DNA of 19,665 nucleotides from Ruminococcus sp. (lineage in GTDB: Bacteria; Bacillota; Clostridia; Oscillospirales; Ruminococcaceae): positions 1-19,665 of the forward strand of contig JAGCWY010000001.1 of assembly GCA_017961625.1 (NCBI GenBank), given 5' to 3'. Shown here piece by piece: positions 7,571-13,274 of this stretch. The first letter of the stretch is position 1, and every line of letters begins with the position of its first letter. Under the pieces are notes generated by a model, which made no database searches, was not told the origin of the DNA, and saw nothing but the letters and a program-made list of their open reading frames with translations. A program made the translations under genes and the position numbers.

Positions 7571-8044
7571 ATGAACCAGTTCAGAAGGCTTAGGATAGAC
7601 AGAATCGCAGCATTGATATGCTGGATGCTTATGCCTGTATATGTATATCACGTTTTCAGGCTTACTCTTCTGGGCAGACCTATAAGGGATTCAAGAACGC
7701 TCCTCGTTCCATTCTGGGAGTTCAGGAATTTCATAAGAACTGAACGTCAGAGATACTGGATGGAACAGATAATGGGTAATCTAGCAATGCTGTTCCCATT
7801 TGGCTTAATGCTTCCGATAATGCTCAAATGGTTCAGGACTCCAGTACGTACAGGAGTTGCGGCTTTCGGATTTTCGCTTTTTATCGAGTCGGTGCAGTAT
7901 GTTACAGGCAGAGGCATATTTGAGATTGATGACCTCATGCATAATACCGTAGGTGCTCTTATAGGATTCTTTGTATTTATGTTTGCAATACGATTAATAC
8001 ATGAGTATCGACGAGTGTATCAGAGTAATGAATGGGATATATAG
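7571..8044 (+). CDS. VanZ-like family membrane protein
   Basis: The 157-residue integral membrane protein has the VanZ-like (PF04892) signatures: NLAMLFPFGLMLP, then SLFIESVQYVTGRG and FEIDDLMHNTVGALIG, with about four hydrophobic segments. VanZ of Enterococcus gives low-level teicoplanin resistance, but most relatives have no known role, so resistance should not be assumed. I place the start at ATG 7571, ten bases after AAAGAAAGG. The in-frame TTG at 7562 is only one base from that site and is less likely. The gene has its own promoter and a terminator overlapping its stop codon, so it is a separate transcript inside the element. Confidence 0.85.
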   Translation: MNQFRRLRIDRIAALICWMLMPVYVYHVFRLTLLGRPIRDSRTLLVPFWEFRNFIRTERQRYWMEQIMGNLAMLFPFGLMLPIMLKWFRTPVRTGVAAFGFSLFIESVQYVTGRGIFEIDDLMHNTVGALIGFFVFMFAIRLIHEYRRVYQSNEWDI

Positions 8045-8075
8045 ACGTAGATCGTAGGTCTGCGTCTATTTTTTT
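8041..8075 (+). terminator. Terminator of the VanZ-like gene
   Basis: ATAGACG and CGTCTAT enclose an inner AGA/TCT pairing, giving a 29-base hairpin (8041-8069) followed by a T run. It begins within the last codons of the VanZ-like gene. Confidence 0.85.
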
Positions 8076-8129
8076 ACTAGGAATAAGGACAGCCTTATGC
8101 GCAGTAAAATCATTGCGGAGGTGTTCTTT

Positions 8130-8303
8130 ATGAAAGATATTGACAGAAACGGATATATTATCTCTGAGGAACTTTTTATGACGAAAAACGGTATTGAGAT
8201 TATAGAAATGCTAACACCGGAAGTCGAAAACAGTACCGCGATTAGAAATGCAGAGGAGCTGCTGTATGAGCTCTCAGAAAAATACGGAGATAATGAGTCA
8301 TGA
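8130..8303 (+). CDS. Small acidic protein coupled to serine recombinase 2; candidate excision factor
   Basis: The 57-residue product starts MKDIDRNGYIISEE and is acidic, with a predicted helical end (NAEELLYELSEKYG). The ATG at 8130 follows a perfect GGAGGTG by six bases. An in-frame ATG at 8097 exists but has no ribosome site. The stop overlaps the recombinase start (ATGA), which implies translational coupling. I recognise no family. Its position, size and coupling suggest a recombination directionality factor: SprB, which helps SprA excise SPbeta in B. subtilis, is a similarly small protein encoded near the prophage end. That function is inference from context only; I saw no sequence relationship. 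Confidence 0.7.
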   Translation: MKDIDRNGYIISEELFMTKNGIEIIEMLTPEVENSTAIRNAEELLYELSEKYGDNES

Positions 8304-9553
8304 CTGCTATATATGCAAGACAGTCGGTTGACAGAGCTGACAGCATATCTATCGAGCAGCAGACTGAGCTATGCCGTTATGAAGCTCGCGGAGAGCCATA
8401 CAGGGTATATGCGGACAGAGGCTACAGTGGAAAGAATACGAACCGTCCGCAGTTTGTGCAGATGATGAATGACGTCCGGAGCGGAGCGATAGACACTGTG
8501 ATAGTTTATAGGCTTGACCGTATAAGCCGTTCAATACTTGATTTTTCAAATATGATGTCGGTCTTCGGGGAGCTTGGCGTCAAATTCGTATCAGCAACGG
8601 AAAAATTCGATACATCTTCCCCTATAGGCAATGCAATGCTAAATATTTGCATAGTTTTTGCACAGCTTGAAAGAGAAACGATACAGAAGCGCGTCGCCGA
8701 CGCATATTATTCCCGCAGTAAAAAGGGCTTCTTCATGGGGGGCCCAGTGCCCTATGGATACAGGCGAGTTCCGACATTGATAGGAGAAGTAAATACCTCG
8801 GCTTATGAGACAGTTGAGGAGGAAGCAGAAACGGTCCGTATGATATATGAGATGTATTCACGGTACGAGGTTTCTTATGGCGATATTGTCAGAAAGCTTG
8901 ATGAGTTCGGCATACAGAGACGTGGCAGTTGTTGGGAGCGTTCAAGGATAAGGGAGATTATACTCAATCCGCTGTATGTAAAGGCGGATAATGCCGTTCT
9001 GGAGCTTTTCATGGCTGAGGGAGCGGAAGTGGTGGAAAATGAAGTCGGGTTCAACGGCAGAAGCGGCTGTTACTGCTACAGAACAGGAGTCAACCGAAAA
9101 AGTAAAGGGACATCGTTTGCTGGCTGTCTTATGGTTCCTGCACCCGGTACGGGTATAGTGGAACCGGAGCTGTGGCTCAAATGCCGGGAAAAATGCATAT
9201 CCTGCAAAAGTGCTTCACCGGTCAGAAAGGCGAAAAATTCATGGCTCTGCGGGAAAATAAAATGTCTGTATTGCGGCTGTGCTCTTGTTGTGAAACGCGG
9301 AAGTAGCGGCAAAAGATACCTTATGTGTAATGAAAGGCTGAGAAAAGGAAAGTGTAAGGCTGAGACTCTTTATGCAGATAATGTTGAGAGATTTGTCCGC
9401 TCTGCAATGGAATGGAAGTCAGCTGAAGTCGTTACTGAGGTAGCAGGAATCTGGGATAAAATCAGCTTTGACGAAAAGAGGAAGTTGATAGATATGCTTG
9501 CAGAGACAATATATGCATGTAAAGGGCGTATCGTCATAAAGTGGAGAGCATGA
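8300..9553 (+). CDS. Serine recombinase 2 of the cotJC intervening element
   Basis: The 417-residue recombinase starts MTAIYARQSVDRADS, with Ser9 the likely nucleophile, Arg7, and Arg71/Arg74 in YRLDRISRS. The catalytic domain ends near QLERETIQKR, and the recombinase domain begins at GFFMGGPVPYGYRR (143-156). A zinc ribbon is given by C322, C325, C343 and C352. Unlike most large serine integrases it has almost no coiled coil after the ribbon: the final helix-strand region (about 386-417, SFDEKRKLIDML) follows after only some 30 residues. This makes it clearly shorter than recombinase 1. Its start overlaps the stop of the 57-aa gene. The gene ends 40 bp before the right core of the element, pointing into cotJC. 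It most probably integrates and excises this element. Confidence 0.93.
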   Translation: MTAIYARQSVDRADSISIEQQTELCRYEARGEPYRVYADRGYSGKNTNRPQFVQMMNDVRSGAIDTVIVYRLDRISRSILDFSNMMSVFGELGVKFVSATEKFDTSSPIGNAMLNICIVFAQLERETIQKRVADAYYSRSKKGFFMGGPVPYGYRRVPTLIGEVNTSAYETVEEEAETVRMIYEMYSRYEVSYGDIVRKLDEFGIQRRGSCWERSRIREIILNPLYVKADNAVLELFMAEGAEVVENEVGFNGRSGCYCYRTGVNRKSKGTSFAGCLMVPAPGTGIVEPELWLKCREKCISCKSASPVRKAKNSWLCGKIKCLYCGCALVVKRGSSGKRYLMCNERLRKGKCKAETLYADNVERFVRSAMEWKSAEVVTEVAGIWDKISFDEKRKLIDMLAETIYACKGRIVIKWRA

Positions 9554-9568
9554 AAGATTTTATTCTTA

Positions 9569-9599
9569 CATGTTTCATATTGTTCGCAGCGGTGAAGCG
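9569..9599. other. Right attachment site of the cotJC intervening element
   Basis: The element-side arm CATGTTTCATATTGT (9569-9583) is the inverse partner, with one mismatch, of the left arm at 5818-5832. Eleven bases separate it from the centre of the core CGGTGAAGCG (9590-9599). cotJC coding sequence continues to the right of the core. Confidence 0.85.
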
Positions 9600-9686
9600 C
9601 TCCGCATTGCACAGGATAAGCTTGATTCAAAGAATTTCTATGCCTGCAATCCTTCTTACGACAAAAACTGCGGTATGAAAAAGTAA
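9594..9686 (+). CDS. cotJC: CotJC C-terminal segment of the interrupted gene
   Basis: From the core onward the frame reads E-A-LRIAQDKLDSKNFYACNPS and ends DKNCGMKK, then TAA. This is the expected C-terminal tail of CotJC (family pattern FGEALRIVQDKLDSKNFY). It has no start of its own and cannot be translated alone. Joined at the core to the codon ending at 5811, it completes the catalase in frame with 28 further residues. A terminator follows at 9692. The open, conserved frame argues that the tail is still under selection and is not a dead remnant. Confidence 0.88.
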   Translation, partial: EALRIAQDKLDSKNFYACNPSYDKNCGMKK

Positions 9687-9691
9687 ATTAT

Positions 9692-9718
9692 TCGGCTTCC
9701 GAAAGGGAGCCGATTTTT
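9692..9718 (+). terminator. Terminator of cotJC
   Basis: TCGGCTTCC pairs with GGGAGCCGA (one G-T pair) around a GAAA loop, followed by TTTTT. It lies just after the cotJC stop. Confidence 0.92.
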
Positions 9719-9849
9719 CCTTTTGTATTACTGCTAATTCGATTTACGTAATGTATAATTATATCTTTTTGATCCCGTCAAAATCTATAATCAGAAGTCA
9801 GGCAAACTGTGTGAATCTACGAAATTACATTCATAAATTCGTTTTTACC

Positions 9850-9878
9850 TTGACATACAGAGAGTAATATGCTATACT
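9850..9878 (+). promoter_or_regulatory. Strong sigma-A type promoter for a structured RNA
   Basis: Consensus TTGACA (9850-9855) and TATACT (9873-9878) are spaced by 17 bp. No protein gene with a ribosome site lies between this promoter and the terminator at 9988-10010. Confidence 0.85.
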
Positions 9879-9884
9879 ATAACC

Positions 9885-10010
9885 ATAGAAGGAAATAGTA
9901 AATAAGATGAAATGAATAAATATGACATGGACTCGAAGGGGGTTGGATAAGCAGCCGACACATTAAGTGTTGGCTGCTTTCGAGTGTGGGAGCTGAAAGC
10001 TCCCTTTTTT
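9885..10010 (+). ncRNA. Candidate small structured RNA, about 125 nt, family unknown
   Basis: The transcript predicted from the promoter at 9850-9878 would start near 9885 and end at the terminator at 10010. After an A-rich 5' part it folds into an outer stem CTCGAA/TTCGAG (9932-9937 with 9979-9984). This encloses a G-rich internal stretch GGGGGTTGGATAAG and an 11-bp stem GCAGCCGACAC/GTGTTGGCTGC (9951-9961 with 9967-9977), with one G-T pair. The intrinsic terminator follows. It does not resemble tmRNA, SRP RNA, 6S RNA or a tRNA. A leader of the gene at 10191 is less likely, because the terminator has no obvious competing fold and that gene seems to have its own -10 box. Confidence 0.65.
9988..10010 (+). 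terminator. Terminator of the candidate small RNA
   Basis: GGGAGCT and AGCTCCC form a 7-bp stem with a GAA loop, followed by six T residues. Confidence 0.9.
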
Positions 10011-10139
10011 ATTTTACCGACAGAAAAATACGACGTCAAACGTGCCTATTCTGCAGCCTTTACTGGTGAATAGTACGGGTATGTGGCGAAAAAGATAGGA
10101 ACAGTTTCCTTTATCGCACAGAAGGTCGTGAAATATGTC

Positions 10140-10168
10140 TTTTCATAGTTCTGTTCAGCTGTTATAAT
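10140..10168 (+). promoter_or_regulatory. Probable promoter of the leucine-rich-repeat gene
   Basis: A consensus TATAAT (10163-10168) lies 22 bp before the ATG at 10191. The -35 match at 17-bp spacing is poor (TTTTCA, 10140-10145), so the promoter may be weak or activator-dependent. Confidence 0.5.
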
Positions 10169-10190
10169 ATTCATAAAGGAGGCTGGTACA

Positions 10191-11048
10191 ATGGCAGAAA
10201 TGCTTTTATCGGACGAAGCGTCTATATGTGAAGCCGAAATGAATGGACTGATGTATTCTGTTCATGATGGAGAGGCAGCGGTAACAGGCTATACCGGCGA
10301 GCCAGAATATGTTAATATCCCTGATTTTTTCGGCTGTTACCCCGTTACTGAGCTTCGCGACAACGCATTCTATATGTGTGAGACGCTGAGAGGGATAATA
10401 TTGCCTGATACTGTTGCAATGATAGGACATCATTGCTTCTATGCCTGTGATATGCTTGAAGCAATAAGACTTCCGGAAGGACTGGAAGAAATAGGAGAGG
10501 GTTGCTTCTGCGGCTGTATAGGACTTAAGGATATCTCCCTCCCAGCGTCTCTTGATGAACTTCCAGCTTCGTGCTTCCGAGCCTGTGAAAGTCTTGCCGT
10601 TATAGAGCTTCCGCAGGATCTAAAAGGTATTGGAGAGCTATGTTTTTCAGGTTGTGAGAGCCTTAAAAGAGTAAGTACTGGTATGGAGCTCGGTAGCATA
10701 GGCGGCGGAGCTTTTTATATGTGTCCGGAGCTGGAATATATTTTCTTACCACCGGCCTGTACAAATATAGGAGCTCAGGCGCTGGGATACGGTTGCACAG
10801 GCAATGAGCTCATAATAAATGAGGATATGGTCATAATCGGTGAGCCGCGATCGGCAGCTGAGAAGTATGCCATAGTGAATGGGCTTGGCTTTTCTTCTAA
10901 TCTGGAAGGGTATGACGCGGCTTTGACTGCGCAGAGTAAGCTAGAGACAGGCCGAAATTTCCATCTCTCTGCACTTGCCGGAGCAGCAGTATTTGCTGCT
11001 CTTATAATTGCACTTATTCGATGTCTGATTTTACAGAATACCGGATAA
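10191..11048 (+). CDS. Leucine-rich-repeat (BspA-like) protein with C-terminal membrane anchor
   Basis: The 285-residue protein has about six LRR_5/BspA-type repeats of about 23 residues (residues about 50-205), with the recurring pattern CF..C..L..I.LP..L..IG (for example CFYACDMLEAIRLP). Nearly every repeat keeps the Cys before the Leu, and several carry extra Cys. There is no N-terminal signal peptide. A single hydrophobic segment at about 258-278, followed by a very short tail, suggests a tail-anchored protein with the repeats in the cytoplasm. Such repeats usually mediate protein contacts, and the partner is unknown. The ATG at 10191 follows AAGGAGG. It stands alone between the small RNA and the cellulase operon and has no obvious link to either. 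Confidence 0.82.
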   Translation: MAEMLLSDEASICEAEMNGLMYSVHDGEAAVTGYTGEPEYVNIPDFFGCYPVTELRDNAFYMCETLRGIILPDTVAMIGHHCFYACDMLEAIRLPEGLEEIGEGCFCGCIGLKDISLPASLDELPASCFRACESLAVIELPQDLKGIGELCFSGCESLKRVSTGMELGSIGGGAFYMCPELEYIFLPPACTNIGAQALGYGCTGNELIINEDMVIIGEPRSAAEKYAIVNGLGFSSNLEGYDAALTAQSKLETGRNFHLSALAGAAVFAALIIALIRCLILQNTG

Positions 11049-11062
11049 ATACTTAAATAATT

Positions 11063-11080
11063 GAGCGAAAGCTCCCTTTT
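11063..11080 (+). terminator. Possible weak terminator after the leucine-rich-repeat gene
   Basis: GAGC-GAAA-GCTC is followed by CCTTTT. The stem is only 4 bp, but position and T run fit a terminator. Confidence 0.4.
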
Positions 11081-11142
11081 CTGACCGTTTATTGCGCCTA
11101 CAGAAAAAAATCATCATTTTGAGGAATGTTTTATGAAAACTC

Positions 11143-11171
11143 TTGCATTTTCACTAAAAATGTGCTATGAT
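11143..11171 (+). promoter_or_regulatory. Promoter of the GH26-GH9 cellulosome operon
   Basis: TTGCAT (11143-11148) and TATGAT (11166-11171) are spaced by 17 bp. They give a leader of about 90 nt before the TTG start at 11268. Confidence 0.7.
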
Positions 11172-11193
11172 GTTTTTGTAGGTATGCGTTAAG

Positions 11194-11228
11194 CCTGATA
11201 ATTAAAGGTAGGCACTTAAATTATCGGG
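11194..11228 (+). promoter_or_regulatory. Long inverted repeat in the GH26 leader
   Basis: CCTGATAATT (11194-11203) pairs over 10 bp with AATTATCGGG (11219-11228), with one G-T pair and a 15-base loop. It starts just downstream of the predicted transcription start and has no T run, so it is not a simple terminator. It could be an operator or an mRNA hairpin that controls stability or initiation. Confidence 0.5.
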
Positions 11229-11267
11229 TATATATAATTTAATATTATACAATCTGGAGGGATCATT

Positions 11268-13247
11268 TTGAAGAAAGAGATATTGAATCGGTCTGTCAGC
11301 ACTGTGGCAGCTGCTTTCATCGCAGCTTCAGCGATAAGCTTTCCCTCTGCGCCGGAAGCTCCCGAAAAGGCTGTGGCAGCTGATACCATCCTGAAGTACG
11401 AGTTTGAGGATGGTGAGACAAGCGGCGGTAAGATTCATGCGAACGGAGCTTCTGATGTAAAAATGGGAGATTTTCCAGATGATACCGATCTCAGCGGCTA
11501 CTCGGGAAAGGGTTTTGCTTATCTTGACCAGAAGGGGACTACTCTTACCATTGAAGCTGATGTTCCCGAAGACGGGCTCTATGAGATGACAATATGCTAC
11601 TGCGAGCCCAGTGATCCGCGCAAAAAAGTGCAGTATCTGAATGTAAACGGAGTTAATCAGGGTGAGCTCACTTGTCCGTATACCAACAAGTTTGCCGAAA
11701 CTTCCGGCGGTGTCGTGAACCTGAAAAAGGGAAAGAACACTATTGAGATCAAGGCATACTGGGGCTATACTTTCTTTGACTACCTCACGTTAAAGCCTGC
11801 CTCGGAAAAACTTACCGAGCTGTCGCCCACAAGGAAGCTTTCAAATCCAAATGCTTCTGATACTACTAAAAGACTGTACAGCTACCTCTGCGATGTTTAT
11901 GGTAAACATATCATCGCTGGTCAGCAGGAGTACTGCGGCGACCATAACTATAACCTTTGGAACAGCCCCGACGTTTTTATCAAGGATAATGAGGCTGAAT
12001 TTGAATATATACAGGAAAAAACAGGCAAACAGCCTGCTATACGCGGTATTGATTTTCTCGCATACAACACCTCTTCGGACTGGCGCGACCATGCTCCCGA
12101 GCGTGTTATCGAGTGGGTGAACAAATACCACGGTATCGCTACCGTTTCGTGGCACTGGAACGTGCCCTGCGAGGAGGGCAGCAAGGATATTGCCTTTTAT
12201 GTTGAGTCGGCAAATCCGAAATATACTACCTTTAGTATTTCCAATGCTCTTAAGGAGGGCACATGGGAGAATAAGGTGATAATGGCTGACATCGAGCTTA
12301 TTGCAGGAGAGCTGCAAAAGCTTAAGGAGGCTGACGTGCCCGTTCTGTGGAGACCTCTCCATGAAGCAGAGGGCGCATGGTTCTGGTGGGGAGCAGAGGG
12401 CGCAGAGCCCTGTAAGAAGCTCTACCGTCTGCTTTATGAAAAGCTCACAAATGAATACGGGCTGGATAATCTGATATGGATATGGACGAGTTCCGCATCT
12501 CCCGAGGCTGCCGATTGGTATCCCGGCGACGATGTGGTGGATATCATAGGCTGTGATAAGTACAACTGCGCTGATGGCCTTCCAAATCTCAGTTCCATAG
12601 CGTCCACCTTTTATAGTCTTGTGCAGAGCACAGACGGGCAGAAAATGGTGACCATGTCTGAAAACGATTCCATACCGTCACTTGAAAATCTTGTAAACGA
12701 CAAGGCAGCGTGGCTTTATTTCTGTCCGTGGTATATGACCTACCTTACAAGCGAGCAGAATAATCCTGTGGATAACCTTATTGAGATATACAACAGCGAC
12801 TACTGTATTACTCTTGATGAGCTGCCTGACCTGAAAAGCTATCCCATTGAGGGGAGCGGAGAAGAATCTGTGATCGTAACGACTGTCACATCAAAGCCAA
12901 TCACAACGACTTCGACCTCCGCAGCTTCAACTACATCAGCAAAAACTGCTGAAACAACGACCACTACCGTTTCACAGACTGTGGATACTATTTCCGCAGA
13001 CTACAGAAAGGGTGACGCTAACTGCGACGGCAATGTGGATATGGCTGATGCCGTACTGATAATGCAGTCGTTGGCAAATCCCGACAAATACGGCGTGAAT
13101 GGCACTGACTCGCACCATATCACATCGCAGGGACAGTCAAACGGGGACGTTGACTCAGGCAGTAAAGGTCTTACTTCAAACGACGCTCTGGAGATACAGA
13201 GATATCTTCTCGGCCTTGTAAAGTGGGACGATATAATTGCTAAATGA
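11268..13247 (+). CDS. Cellulosomal GH26 endo-beta-mannanase with CBM35-like module and dockerin
   Basis: The 659-residue enzyme is secreted and should cut beta-1,4-mannan. A signal peptide (about 1-38, cleaved near VAA-DT) leads to a CBM35-like carbohydrate-binding module (about 41-176, starting YEFEDGETSGG). The GH26 catalytic domain spans about 185-525. The acid/base is E366 in WRPLHEAEG, followed by WFWWG, and the likely nucleophile is E465 in TMSEND. A Thr/Ser linker (about 537-575) leads to a dockerin (580-650) with two calcium-loop repeats, GDANCDGNVDMADAVLIMQS and GDVDSGSKGLTSNDALEIQ, that should dock it on a cellulosome scaffold. Start TTG 11268 follows CTGGAGGG by six bases. GH26 also contains other activities, but the motifs fit mannanase best. 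The GH9 gene follows after 27 bp with no terminator between, so they are co-transcribed. Confidence 0.93.
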   Translation: MKKEILNRSVSTVAAAFIAASAISFPSAPEAPEKAVAADTILKYEFEDGETSGGKIHANGASDVKMGDFPDDTDLSGYSGKGFAYLDQKGTTLTIEADVPEDGLYEMTICYCEPSDPRKKVQYLNVNGVNQGELTCPYTNKFAETSGGVVNLKKGKNTIEIKAYWGYTFFDYLTLKPASEKLTELSPTRKLSNPNASDTTKRLYSYLCDVYGKHIIAGQQEYCGDHNYNLWNSPDVFIKDNEAEFEYIQEKTGKQPAIRGIDFLAYNTSSDWRDHAPERVIEWVNKYHGIATVSWHWNVPCEEGSKDIAFYVESANPKYTTFSISNALKEGTWENKVIMADIELIAGELQKLKEADVPVLWRPLHEAEGAWFWWGAEGAEPCKKLYRLLYEKLTNEYGLDNLIWIWTSSASPEAADWYPGDDVVDIIGCDKYNCADGLPNLSSIASTFYSLVQSTDGQKMVTMSENDSIPSLENLVNDKAAWLYFCPWYMTYLTSEQNNPVDNLIEIYNSDYCITLDELPDLKSYPIEGSGEESVIVTTVTSKPITTTSTSAASTTSAKTAETTTTTVSQTVDTISADYRKGDANCDGNVDMADAVLIMQSLANPDKYGVNGTDSHHITSQGQSNGDVDSGSKGLTSNDALEIQRYLLGLVKWDDIIAK

Positions 13248-13274
13248 TTCACATTATTTTAAAGGGAGGAAAAC

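Larger units (their letters stand above)
5806..9593. mobile_element. 3.8-kb serine-recombinase intervening element within cotJC
   Basis: The element separates codons for the CotJC motif FGEA from the tail LRIAQDKLDS. It measures 3788 bp counted from one core GA to the next. It carries, all on the plus strand, a TPM-like membrane protein, a VanZ-like membrane protein, a 57-aa protein and a serine recombinase ending 40 bp from the right core. Direct 10-bp core copies at both ends and element-side inverted repeats fit integration by the resident serine recombinase. No phage structural, replication or conjugation genes are present. Excision at the core restores the cotJC frame exactly, as with the skin element in sigK or SPbeta in spsM of B. 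subtilis. When excision occurs is inference. Confidence 0.88.

Noticed and set aside
8045..8129. Looked for sigma-E or sigma-K promoter motifs before the 57-aa gene and recombinase 2, as expected for mother-cell excision.
   Set aside because: No convincing match was seen, so timing of expression is not claimed from sequence.
9922..9966. A 14-codon open frame (MTWTRRGLDKQPTH) inside the candidate small RNA.
   Set aside because: It has no ribosome site, and its end lies in a stable stem. Structure explains the sequence better than coding.
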